A stretch of 20,981 nt of DNA from Deltaproteobacteria bacterium. GTDB taxonomy: Bacteria > Desulfobacterota > Desulfobulbia > Desulfobulbales > UBA5123. Positions within the stretch are counted from its first letter, which is position 1. The number at the start of each line of letters is the position of its first letter. Below, in pieces: positions 1 to 8,220 of this stretch. A program made the translations under genes and the position numbers. Under the pieces are notes generated by a model. That model searched no databases, was not told where the DNA came from, and saw only the letters and a program-made list of their open reading frames with translations. Location: assembly GCA_021788685.1 (NCBI GenBank), contig JAJYKH010000010.1, positions 1 through 20,981 of the forward strand, given 5' to 3'.

Positions 1-2
1 AT

Positions 3-509
3 GCCAGCAGGTTTCAGGTTGTCATGTATGACCGGGATGGTCATTACCTCGGGAAAATAGGTGAATCCGGACAGGAGCCGGGCTGTTTCGCCCGGCCGCG
101 CGGAGTGGAAGTGGACAAATCCGGCTGGATTTACGCGGTGGATGCAGCTTTCGATAACGTCCAAATCTTCGACAAAAAGGGGCAATTGCTTCTCTTCTTC
201 GGTGGACCAGGCAGAAAACCTGGTGACCTCACTCTGCCGTCGAAGGTTTTTCTCGATTATGACCAAGATGACATCAAACAATTCAGCCAGTACGCTAGTT
301 CAGATTTCGAAATCGACCACTTGGTCGTGGTAACCAGCCAGTTCGGCAAACGGCTTGTCAACGTTTACGGATTTGGCAAATCAAAAGGAAAAAATTATCC
401 GTCCGAGGAGGAATTGCGCCGGGATGCTATAGATAGGCTCCAAAAATGGCTGAAGGAAAACCCTCCCTCGAAGGAGGGCAAAAAGGAGGAATTGGATAAA
501 AACAGCTGA
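3..509 (+). CDS. NHL-repeat protein, C-terminal part (5' end outside window)
   Basis: The reading frame is open from the window edge, so the real start lies upstream and only about 168 residues are visible. They contain NHL beta-propeller blades: a first blade ending in SRFQVVMYDRDG, then a blade with PRGVEVDKSGWIYAVDAAFDNVQIFD. A charged, Lys/Glu-rich C-terminal tail of about 60 residues follows and is not part of a propeller. NHL propellers are protein- or ligand-binding scaffolds, and this copy is probably extracytoplasmic like the NHL lipoprotein encoded further downstream. It is followed after 44 bases by the barrel gene on the same strand, so the two probably share a transcript. A perfect 6-bp hairpin (461-478) lies within the 3' end of the coding sequence. 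The family call is firm; the exact role and the signal peptide cannot be seen. Confidence 0.85.
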   Translation, partial: ASRFQVVMYDRDGHYLGKIGESGQEPGCFARPRGVEVDKSGWIYAVDAAFDNVQIFDKKGQLLLFFGGPGRKPGDLTLPSKVFLDYDQDDIKQFSQYASSDFEIDHLVVVTSQFGKRLVNVYGFGKSKGKNYPSEEELRRDAIDRLQKWLKENPPSKEGKKEELDKNS

Positions 510-553
510 ATCAGTTTTTTTGACTTTTTCTCAGGATTCGCCTTCCCATATTG

Positions 554-2557
554 ATGCGACCTTTCCTCCCGGCCTTTATTGTTTCCCTGGCCCTCTTTCA
601 TCCTTTGCCGCTCCGGGGTGCAGAATCGAGTTTTGCGCCCAGGATTTCCGCTTATTCGGGGGAAATGGAGCTGGATGCAATTCATCGTCAAAATCGGGCA
701 AAATCGACCGCAAACACAAACGAAAATTCTGATACGCTCTTCAGGGAGCTCCTTGATCTGGAGCTGGACGGATACAGCTACCACCCCGATTTTCTCGTTT
801 TCCTGATGAGAGGGGGCGCCGGGCTGGAAGAGGAGCGCAGGAGCATCGATGAAAGCACGGATTCCTGGAGGACCGGATCGGCCGAAGATTACGAATTTCG
901 TGCCAAATTTCTGCCTCGCCATCCGTACAACCTTGAAGTGTTCACTTTGATGTCGGCACCTTTGTTGGCAGGGAGCTCTGTTTATGGTGAAAACATCAAG
1001 CAATACCAGTCCGGCTCCATCCTTCGTTATCGCAAAAAGCCATGGTCTGGAGCCTTGAGCTACACCCGCGACGAATTCAAGGATACCCGCACTGACACGA
1101 CCGATACCTATCGTGCCGACTTCGGCTATTTTCAAAAGGTTTTCTCGCTCGCGAGCAATTACCAACACTCCGAAACGACCAGCTCTGATGGTGAGCAGGC
1201 ACACCAAGATGATTACTATCTGGATAGCAACATCAACTACCTGATATTCAAATTATTTTCAGAATGGGAGCAAGAGCAACAGGATCGGAATCAAAGCTTC
1301 CGGGAAATAGGCCTTGAAAGACAAAGATGGCTTGAACGGTTGAATATAGATCTACCATGGAATTTCGATACCACTTTGTCTTCCCTGCAGGTGCATGATG
1401 CTTCCACCACACAGGGAGAAGGAGAGCTCTCGCCGGAAGCTGAAAATTTTTCCGATTCTGCAACTTATTCTTTTCTTCTCCGTCATCACCTTTACCAGAG
1501 TCTCTTTTCATCATTATCGGCAATGCATCAAGATGTGGAGACATCAGGAGGCAATGTTCAGGATGATAATTATCATTTGAACTTCGATTACCAGAAAAAT
1601 CTCTATGGAGACAACAGCCTCGAAAGCGGTGTGTTCATCGGGACCGAAGACCTGAGCCAAGAGGGCAAGCCGGCCATGATCCAGGAGCCGCACGCCGTCG
1701 ATACCTTCGGCCGGCTCTTCCTGAGCAGTGCCATTGTTGACTTCAACACCATCGAGGTTTCTGTCATTGACCCCCTTACCAATCTGCCAACACCACTCAT
1801 TCTTGATAATAATTATCAGGTAAGGCAGGTTGGAGCTCAAGTTGAAATTCAGATCATCAACTTGCCGGATCCATTCACTGGGCCGGTGGACCAATTTAAT
1901 TACCTCGTTACGTATGCCATGGAGCCATCGAAATTCGGCTTGCAAACTGATAATTGGGGCTACTCACTTCGGTTCAGGCTGCTTCGGGATCTAATCTCTC
2001 CCTATTACTTGCACAGTGAATCTCATCAACATCTTACAGAAGGCGTCTCGGTTAATCCACCTGACGATTTGATCATCGACGTTTACGGCCTTGGATTCAG
2101 GTGGAATGGATATGGAGCCGGCATAGAGTACGAAAAAATCCAGTCAATCCTCTACCCGGAAAACCGGCTGAGCACCTATGCTGATTACCGTCGAGACCTT
2201 TCTCCCAAGACCAATATCTATCTTCGGCTGGACTGGGAAGAACGGCAATTGCTGGAAGGGCTGGCAAGAACTTCTGAGGAGCTTACCGAACGGCTCACTT
2301 CCGCCTCCGCCAGCATCAGCACCAGAATCTCCCGATATGGACTGAACGCTTCCTTAGCGGGCAATGTATCCCGATATGAATCAGTGGCAACAACCGACAG
2401 GTATACCATCAATTCCACTCTTGGTTGGTATTTTGGAAAGATTTTGGCTCAGCTGCAGGCTGGCTATGCCGAGGCGAATACCAATGGTTTGCCCGGGGGA
2501 GAAGTTCAAAGAGAGGATTTATACATTCTTGTGCGGATCAAAAGGAAACTGTTTTAA
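554..2557 (+). CDS. outer-membrane beta-barrel (porin-like) protein of the cytochrome cluster
   Basis: The predicted protein has 667 residues from ATG 554; a TTG directly before it at 551 would add one residue. A signal peptide is clear (MRPFLPAFIVSLALF, with a likely cleavage after LRGA). The mature part has no hydrophobic helix but many amphipathic, aromatic-rich alternating strands separated by polar Asp/Ser/Thr loops. It ends in Phe, the usual C-terminal signature recognised by the BAM machinery, so it should sit in the outer membrane. Residues about 380-457 look different: a beta-rich, non-barrel stretch (IVDFNTIEVSVIDP onward) resembling a small Ig-like insertion. The ribosome site is weak (AGGA at 533-536). 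I do not recognise a named family. Its place beside a secreted multihaem cytochrome suggests a conduit or export pore, as in porin-cytochrome systems, but that is inference. Base composition is clearly more AT-rich than the genes after 6600. Confidence 0.8.
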   Translation: MRPFLPAFIVSLALFHPLPLRGAESSFAPRISAYSGEMELDAIHRQNRAKSTANTNENSDTLFRELLDLELDGYSYHPDFLVFLMRGGAGLEEERRSIDESTDSWRTGSAEDYEFRAKFLPRHPYNLEVFTLMSAPLLAGSSVYGENIKQYQSGSILRYRKKPWSGALSYTRDEFKDTRTDTTDTYRADFGYFQKVFSLASNYQHSETTSSDGEQAHQDDYYLDSNINYLIFKLFSEWEQEQQDRNQSFREIGLERQRWLERLNIDLPWNFDTTLSSLQVHDASTTQGEGELSPEAENFSDSATYSFLLRHHLYQSLFSSLSAMHQDVETSGGNVQDDNYHLNFDYQKNLYGDNSLESGVFIGTEDLSQEGKPAMIQEPHAVDTFGRLFLSSAIVDFNTIEVSVIDPLTNLPTPLILDNNYQVRQVGAQVEIQIINLPDPFTGPVDQFNYLVTYAMEPSKFGLQTDNWGYSLRFRLLRDLISPYYLHSESHQHLTEGVSVNPPDDLIIDVYGLGFRWNGYGAGIEYEKIQSILYPENRLSTYADYRRDLSPKTNIYLRLDWEERQLLEGLARTSEELTERLTSASASISTRISRYGLNASLAGNVSRYESVATTDRYTINSTLGWYFGKILAQLQAGYAEANTNGLPGGEVQREDLYILVRIKRKLF

Positions 2558-2649
2558 CCAACTCTATTTACTAAAATTTTGATCATAAATGGAAATAGAT
2601 TTTCTTCTCCTGAATTGACATCAACCTTCTATTAATGAGGAGACAATAG

Positions 2650-3633
2650 ATGAAAATTTTCCCCATGATTTTGTTAAGCTTATTTCTATTTCTGATTCCA
2701 TTCGTTGCAAGCGGATCAGAATCACCAGCTCAACCAATCAATTCTTCCTCTGGAAAGAATGAACATAAGAACGTTTCCTCATTGGTCGTTGCAAACGTAA
2801 ATGGCACAAATCTCACCTTGACCGAAATGATGCGGGCCGTACGAGAAATAGCCCTTACTAATTACGGCAAACAAGAGCTTACACCCGCTTTAGCTGCCCG
2901 CATCAAAAGGGAGGCACTCGAACGCATGATTCTTGAGGAGCTTGCTTTCCAGCGAGCCCAACATTTGGGGATCATCGTCAGCCCGGAAGAGGTAACTGGT
3001 CAGATCGCCACGATGCGAAAAGAAATGGGAGAAAAGCATTATCAGATGTACTTGGAGCGGGAAGATCTTACCGATGAAAGCCTTCTCGAAAAGAATATCA
3101 TGCGATTTTTAATGGTCAAGAAGGCACTGGCCGCAGACCTTCCTCCTATCCGGATCGGTGAGGATGAGGTCGAAAAAGCCTACCAAACCTCTAAGGAGCA
3201 GTTTATCCAACCCGAGAAGGTTCAAGTCACCGATGTTATCTTTTTTCTGGATCCAGCTGCACCGCCATCTCTCCGTAGCGTAGAGCAGGCACGGCGGGTA
3301 ATGCTTGGTGGCGGCATAGAAAAACTGACCCAAGATGGAACATTTGTTGTCAGGACGGATATTCCTTTGGATCCGAAGAGAAACTCTATCCTTTATGCGG
3401 CAGCGAAGAAACTCAAAAAAAATGAGATTTCCGAACCCACCATCGCCGACGGCACATTTCACCTCATACAATTGACCGGCTATTCACCACGGACGGAAAA
3501 AACCAAAGATGAGGTGAGAAATTTTCTACATACAAAGCTTGTTAACGATATGAGGAGCAAACAAATGGAAGATTGGAAGAAGAATTTGCGAAAAGATGCT
3601 AAAGTTAATATTTTTGATGCGAAGATCAAATAG
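2650..3633 (+). CDS. periplasmic PpiC/SurA-like (parvulin-type) chaperone
   Basis: The 327-residue product begins with a signal peptide (MKIFPMILLSLFLFLIPFVASG) and is preceded by a good ribosome site (GAGGA at 2637-2641). Residues about 45-165 form a helical SurA_N-like chaperone region beginning with the typical VANVNGTNLTLTEM and continuing through long amphipathic helices. Residues about 175-300 correspond to a parvulin domain, including an EISEPTIADGTFHLIQL segment like the conserved end of that fold. The domain is shortened: the usual first His strand (HIL) reads VTDVIFF, and the GG-x-LG segment is missing, so isomerase activity is doubtful. Proteins of this class fold secreted and outer-membrane proteins in the periplasm. 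Lying between the barrel gene and the NHL/cytochrome genes, it is probably a dedicated folding factor for one of them. AT-rich like the preceding gene. Confidence 0.82.
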   Translation: MKIFPMILLSLFLFLIPFVASGSESPAQPINSSSGKNEHKNVSSLVVANVNGTNLTLTEMMRAVREIALTNYGKQELTPALAARIKREALERMILEELAFQRAQHLGIIVSPEEVTGQIATMRKEMGEKHYQMYLEREDLTDESLLEKNIMRFLMVKKALAADLPPIRIGEDEVEKAYQTSKEQFIQPEKVQVTDVIFFLDPAAPPSLRSVEQARRVMLGGGIEKLTQDGTFVVRTDIPLDPKRNSILYAAAKKLKKNEISEPTIADGTFHLIQLTGYSPRTEKTKDEVRNFLHTKLVNDMRSKQMEDWKKNLRKDAKVNIFDAKIK

Positions 3634-3725
3634 CCATAAAGCCCATAGCAAGAAGGATACAGAAGCATAAATTACCTCAGGTGTAACAAGCGATCCGTTC
3701 CTTCTCAGAAGCACCAGGGAAAAAG

Positions 3726-4820
3726 ATGAGCGATCGAACCTTGCACCAATCGGGGCAATTGATGGCTCGAAACTGCATCAATCTCAAGTTTCTTCTGCCG
3801 ATTTTACTCCTGACCCCTTTTTGTTTGGCATCCGGCGGTTGCGCCTCCCTGCCATGGGAGCCACTGATCGCCCGAAAAGCCGAGCTGACCTGCCCCCCAC
3901 CTCCCCTCCCCCCCAAGGCTGAATACCTTGGCGAAATTCGCGGATTCCAACAAACCGGAGTTTCATTATCCTCTCTTCTTTTCGGAAGAAGGGAAGGAAA
4001 AATCTTGCAACCTGTTGCTATCGCCATTGCAAAAGACGGCCGGATCGCCATTGCCGATTGGAAAAGGAAGGGAGTCCATCTGTTTCTCCCGGACCAAAAG
4101 AAGTACCTGTTTCTCTATAAGGCCGAAAAAGACCAGGAAATCCAATCTCCCGTTAGCGTAGCTTTCGGCAATATGGAGCTCTACGTATCTGACTCGGCTC
4201 TACAAAAGGTCCTGGTTTACGATAGGAACGGCACCTTTCTGAAGTCGATCGATGGAGTCGGCACACAACCCTTTGGCCGGCCGACAGGGCTGAGCTTTCA
4301 GGAAAATGGCGGCTTGCTTCACGTAGCGGACACTACTCGCAATTGCATTCACGTCTTTGACATCGATCACGGTCATGTCCGGAGCATCGGCAGCCGGGGG
4401 GCGGGAATAGGCGGACTCAACTTCCCGACATCCATCGCCTTGGATTCCCGAGGCCGGCTATTCATCAACGATACCATGAATTTCCGGGTACAGATTTACG
4501 ACCCCGGGAAAGGGTTTGTCGCCGCCTTCGGCCGACATGGCGACGGCTCGGGGGACTTTGCAATGCCCAAGGGGCTGGCGGTTGACCGGTGGGGGGTCAT
4601 CTATGTGGCCGACAGCCTATTCGATGCAGTGCAACTTTTCGATCAATCTGGCCATTTTTTGCTCACCATCGGCTCCCAGGGCACCGGAGCCGGCGAATTC
4701 TGGATGCCCTCAGGCCTTTTCATCGATGACCGGGACCGCCTCTATGTCTGCGACACATATAACGGCCGCATCCAGATCTTCCAACTTTACGATTTTACCG
4801 TTGAGGCCGATCGATCATGA
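3726..4820 (+). CDS. NHL-repeat beta-propeller lipoprotein
   Basis: This 364-residue protein has an N-terminal hydrophobic segment (LKFLLPILLLTPFCLASGGC) whose Cys39 is a plausible lipidation site, although SGGC is a loose lipobox. The start at 3726 has a good ribosome site (AGGGA at 3716-3720); an internal ATG at 3762 would give a tidier signal peptide and remains possible. After a Pro-rich linker come six NHL blades, seen as repeats of the form P-x-G/S-x-A-hydrophobic-D-x-x-G-x-hydrophobic-x-hydrophobic-x-D, for example FPTSIALDSRGRLFINDT and MPKGLAVDRWGVIYVADS. Six blades make a closed propeller. Its stop overlaps the start of the cytochrome gene (ATGA), so the two are translationally coupled, which suggests a direct working relationship. 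A role as docking or assembly factor for the cytochrome at the outer membrane is inferred. Confidence 0.88.
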   Translation: MSDRTLHQSGQLMARNCINLKFLLPILLLTPFCLASGGCASLPWEPLIARKAELTCPPPPLPPKAEYLGEIRGFQQTGVSLSSLLFGRREGKILQPVAIAIAKDGRIAIADWKRKGVHLFLPDQKKYLFLYKAEKDQEIQSPVSVAFGNMELYVSDSALQKVLVYDRNGTFLKSIDGVGTQPFGRPTGLSFQENGGLLHVADTTRNCIHVFDIDHGHVRSIGSRGAGIGGLNFPTSIALDSRGRLFINDTMNFRVQIYDPGKGFVAAFGRHGDGSGDFAMPKGLAVDRWGVIYVADSLFDAVQLFDQSGHFLLTIGSQGTGAGEFWMPSGLFIDDRDRLYVCDTYNGRIQIFQLYDFTVEADRS

Positions 4821-6595
4821 ACAGCCGGACTTTTCTCCTGCGGCTGCTTGCAGCCTCGCTCATCTGGATGGCTCCAGAAGCCGCATTCGCCAAGATGTCG
4901 ATCGTCTACAGCAAACACAATCTTTCCGTCACCGGTCCCGGACAAATCAAAGCCCTCAATGAGACCAGAGTCTGCATCTTCTGCCACACCCCGCACAACG
5001 CGACCCCGAGCACCCCATTGTGGAACAAGGACCTGAATCCATTCACCTATACTCTTTACGATAGCAGCACGCTGAAGTCTATCCCCTCCCAGCCCACCGG
5101 ACCCAGCCGTCTTTGTCTGAGCTGCCATGACGGGACTGTTGCTCTAGGTAAGACCCTCGGCGGAGACATTCCGACCAATATGGAGCTTGCAGGCCGCCCG
5201 TCCGACCTGGGCACCGACCTCTCGGATGATCACCCCATCTCTTTTTCCTTTTATGCCGCGCAGCCGAATGAGGAGCTCACGTCCACCCCGCCTGCCAAGC
5301 TGCTCTTTTATGGCACTGACTTCAAAGTGGAATGCTCCACCTGCCATGACCCTCACGACGACACCAATGGCATGTTTCTCAGGGTTGACAACAGCTATTC
5401 CGCCCTCTGCACCTGCTGCCATGTGAAGAAGGGCTGGGAAGGATCATCCCACCGGACTTCGGGAAAGGCATGGAACGGCCTCGATCCAAACCCATGGCCG
5501 CACACCAAATGGAGCACGGTAGGGGAAAACGGCTGCGAGGGCTGCCATACTCCCCACAATGCCGGCGGCCCCAAGCGGCTGGTTAACGATTTGTCCGAGG
5601 AGGACAACTGCTACCCCTGCCATAACGGGAACGTGGCAAGCCTCGACATCCAGGCCCAATTTCGGAAACTCTCCCACCACCGGGTCGAAGACACCACCAT
5701 CGGGGTGACCGGCAACGCCCATGACCCCACCGAACCCCCTACCATGGTCAAAGGGCACGTGGAATGCGTGGATTGCCACAATCCGCATGCCGTCAACAGC
5801 CGGAGCGCGAGCGCCCCCGACGTTTCAGGAAGGCTCGATCTCGTGAGCGGGGTGGACCAGAATGGCATCGCGGCAAGCACAGCCGCTTACGAGTATGAAA
5901 TATGTTACAAATGCCACGCCGATTCCAACGAAGTCGCCCCGCATGTGAACAGGGTGATCAATGAAACGAATTTTCGCCGGAAGTTCGACCCGATCAATCC
6001 TTCGTATCACCCGGTGGTCAGTATCGGCAAAAACAGCATGGTCCCCAGCATACCAAGCATCCTTGCGCCGAGCCTGACCACCTCGAGCATGATCTACTGC
6101 ACCGATTGCCACGACAGCGACGAGAGTCCGGCTGTCGGCGGCTCCGGTCCCAGAGGACCGCACGGCTCCATTTACTCGCCGATCCTGCGGGAACGCTATG
6201 AGACCGCGGACGGTACCCTTGAAAGCTACGACAATTACGCCCTCTGCTACCGTTGCCACAACCGGCAATCCATCCTGGCCGACCAGAGCTTCCAGAAAAA
6301 GTCGTTCGGGAAAACCGCCAGCCGCGGGGGGCACAGCGGCCATCTCGCCGCAGGCGCGCCCTGCTCCGCCTGCCACGACCCGCACGGGGTGCAGAGCGTC
6401 AGCTTCACCGGCGACCACACCAAGCTCATCAACTTCGACACGCTGATCGCCCAGCCAGCCGCGGGGCAAACCGTCCCGCTCTTTTCGGATAAGGGCAGCA
6501 ATGCCGGCAGCTGCACCCTGGTGTGCCACGGCATCACCCACACCCCGGGCTACACGGGCACCGACCCCAACACGGTGGATTCGACGTATCCGTAA
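4817..6595 (+). CDS. secreted dodecahaem c-type cytochrome (11 CXXCH + 1 CX3CH)
   Basis: The 592-residue product has a Sec signal peptide (MNSRTFLLRLLAASLIWMAPEAAFA). Eleven CXXCH haem-binding motifs start at Cys 53, 100, 173, 198, 240, 265, 317, 363, 428, 477 and 516. A twelfth, variant CX3CH (CTLVCH) lies at 566-571 near the C-terminus. Many motifs are followed by xPH (CHTPHN, CHDPH, CHNPH), the paired-CXXCH arrangement in which a nearby His can supply the distal haem ligand. The N-terminal SKHNLSVTGPG-CIFCHTPHNA pattern is typical of this family in dissimilatory metal reducers and related bacteria. There is no membrane anchor or lipobox, so it should be periplasmic or exported. It is the last gene of the cluster and its start overlaps the NHL lipoprotein stop by 4 bases. 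Role: electron transfer, probably beyond the inner membrane. Specific partner and filament formation cannot be read from sequence. Confidence 0.93.
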   Translation: MNSRTFLLRLLAASLIWMAPEAAFAKMSIVYSKHNLSVTGPGQIKALNETRVCIFCHTPHNATPSTPLWNKDLNPFTYTLYDSSTLKSIPSQPTGPSRLCLSCHDGTVALGKTLGGDIPTNMELAGRPSDLGTDLSDDHPISFSFYAAQPNEELTSTPPAKLLFYGTDFKVECSTCHDPHDDTNGMFLRVDNSYSALCTCCHVKKGWEGSSHRTSGKAWNGLDPNPWPHTKWSTVGENGCEGCHTPHNAGGPKRLVNDLSEEDNCYPCHNGNVASLDIQAQFRKLSHHRVEDTTIGVTGNAHDPTEPPTMVKGHVECVDCHNPHAVNSRSASAPDVSGRLDLVSGVDQNGIAASTAAYEYEICYKCHADSNEVAPHVNRVINETNFRRKFDPINPSYHPVVSIGKNSMVPSIPSILAPSLTTSSMIYCTDCHDSDESPAVGGSGPRGPHGSIYSPILRERYETADGTLESYDNYALCYRCHNRQSILADQSFQKKSFGKTASRGGHSGHLAAGAPCSACHDPHGVQSVSFTGDHTKLINFDTLIAQPAAGQTVPLFSDKGSNAGSCTLVCHGITHTPGYTGTDPNTVDSTYP

Positions 6596-6678
6596 ACGAG
6601 AAAAAACAGGTGGGAGCAACAGCAGATGAGTGAGCTTCTAGCTTTCTGGTTTACGCCTTCAGCTTTCAGCCTAACACG

Positions 6679-8073
6679 CTACTTCGCCTCGATTCCCATC
6701 TTCTTGAGCCGGTAGCGGAGGGTGTCGCGGCTGATGTGGAGGAGCTCGGCGGCCCTTCGCTGATTGCCGGCCGCGAGCTTGAGGGCACTGCGGATGTAGC
6801 GTTCTTCCATGTCGCCCAGGGCGAGGCTTCCGGGCACGTCCGGCCCGGCCGGGCCTGCCCCGGCTTCCGCCCGGTCCTGGGGCTGGAGCATGAGGCTGGC
6901 GGAGATCTCCTCCGTGGAGATAACTTCGCCTTCGGTCAGGACCACCAGCCGCTCCAGCATATTCTTGAGCTGCCGGATGTTCCCCGGCCAGTGGTACTCG
7001 CGGAGCAACCGCAGCCCGCCTTCCTCGAGGATCTTCACCGGCAGGCCGTACTTGCTGGAAAACATGCTCAGGAAGTGGCGGACCAAGGGCGGGATGTCCT
7101 CGGGACGCTCCCGGAGGGCGGGCAGCTCGATGGTGGCCACGTTCAGGCGGTAATAGAGATCGAGCCTGAATCTCTTCTCCTGCACCAGGGTGTGGAGGTT
7201 GCGATTGGTGGCCGCCAGGATGCGGATGTCCGCGATGGAGTCTTGGAGGGCTCCCACCTTGCGGTAGCGTTTTTCCTCGAGCAGGGCCAGCACCTTGGCC
7301 TGGAACTGGTAGGGCATCTCCCCCAGCTCGTCCAGAAGCAGGGTGCCGCCCTCGGCCACCTCCACCAGCCCCTTCTTGGATTGCTTGGCATCGGTGAAGG
7401 CCCCCTTCTCGTAGCCGAACAGCTCGCTTTCGATCAGGTGATCCGGGATGTTGGCGCAGCCGATCTGGACATAGGAAAAGTCCTTGCGGGGGCTGAGCTC
7501 GTGCATCCGGCGGCAGAGGTAGTTCTTGCCCGTGCCCGACTCCCCGAGCACGAGCACGGTGATGTCGGACTTGAGGGCGAGCCGCTGCATGATCTCGACC
7601 GCCCGTTTCATCCGGTCGCTCACGAACACCAGATCGGTTCCCGCGGGTGGTCTGGGGTCCGGCCGCCCTGCCTTGAGGGGCTCGAGGATCGCCTTCAGCC
7701 GGTTGAAGTCGATGGGCTTTTCGAGGTAATCGCTGGCACCGGCCTTCATGGCGTCTACCGCTGAGCGGATTTCCGCCTGGCCGCTGATCATGATCACGGT
7801 GATTTCCGGCCGCGTCTGCTTGATGATCTCCAGCAGGGCCAGACCGTCGAGGGAATCGGGCAGCTTGATGTCGAGCAGGACGATGTCCGGAGGATCTTCT
7901 TCGATTTTCTGGAGGGCCTTGTTGCCGGTGGTAGCGGCTGCGGTGAGAAACCCTTCCTTGGCCACCGTTCGTTCGAGCCCGATGGTGATGAGGGGATCGT
8001 CATCGACGATCAGCACCTTTTTCCGAGTGAAAAACCTGCTCTGCCCAAGAGAAGCGGCCCCGGAAATTCCCAT
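6679..8073 (-). CDS. sigma54-dependent response regulator (NtrC family)
   Basis: The 464-residue protein has three domains. A receiver (about 18-135) carries DDD at 24-26, the phospho-acceptor Asp68 in VLLDIKLPD, and K119. An AAA+ sigma54-activation domain (about 148-378) has Walker A GESGTGKN at 177-184, the sigma54-contact loop GAFTDA at 224-229, Walker B GTLLLDEL and the arginine-finger region RFRLDLYYRL. A Fis-type helix-turn-helix (about 432-460) contains GNQRRAAELLHISRDTLRYRL. The start at 8073 was chosen over a longer open frame because AGAGGAG precedes it. It should activate RpoN promoters when phosphorylated. The contact loop has Asp where the textbook motif has Gly, a common natural variant; Walker A ends in Asn rather than Glu. 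No histidine kinase is adjacent, so its partner and targets are unknown. It converges on the cytochrome gene. Confidence 0.93.
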   Translation of the reverse strand: MGISGAASLGQSRFFTRKKVLIVDDDPLITIGLERTVAKEGFLTAAATTGNKALQKIEEDPPDIVLLDIKLPDSLDGLALLEIIKQTRPEITVIMISGQAEIRSAVDAMKAGASDYLEKPIDFNRLKAILEPLKAGRPDPRPPAGTDLVFVSDRMKRAVEIMQRLALKSDITVLVLGESGTGKNYLCRRMHELSPRKDFSYVQIGCANIPDHLIESELFGYEKGAFTDAKQSKKGLVEVAEGGTLLLDELGEMPYQFQAKVLALLEEKRYRKVGALQDSIADIRILAATNRNLHTLVQEKRFRLDLYYRLNVATIELPALRERPEDIPPLVRHFLSMFSSKYGLPVKILEEGGLRLLREYHWPGNIRQLKNMLERLVVLTEGEVISTEEISASLMLQPQDRAEAGAGPAGPDVPGSLALGDMEERYIRSALKLAAGNQRRAAELLHISRDTLRYRLKKMGIEAK

Positions 8074-8116
8074 GCACTCTCCTCTCTGAAATTGTTGCGG
8101 CGGCCGGAATGAGAAA

Positions 8117-8182
8117 GATTGCGATTCTCGCTTTTCAAGGGTCCAACAACGGCCGGAAAATGTCAAGCCTTTGATTGCAATC
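8117..8182 (-). promoter_or_regulatory. possible operator sites upstream of the sigma54 activator gene
   Basis: The 147-base gap between the regulator (start 8073) and the dehydrogenase (end 8221) holds a perfect 10-bp palindrome GATTGCAATC at 8173-8182. A related GATTGCGATT at 8117-8126 sits inside a GAGAA/TTCTC inverted repeat. A direct repeat CGGCCGGAA also occurs near 8101 and 8150. These could be protein-binding sites for autoregulation, but nothing links them to a known regulator. I see no convincing sigma70 or sigma54 promoter here. Confidence 0.25.
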
Positions 8183-8220
8183 GAAAAGATTCCCTTCCGG
8201 TTTGCCGATCTGCCCCAAGC

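Noticed and set aside
6736..7764. Plus-strand open frame of 342 codons opposite the sigma54 activator
   Set aside because: A shadow frame; the minus-strand product has complete receiver, AAA+ and helix-turn-helix domains.
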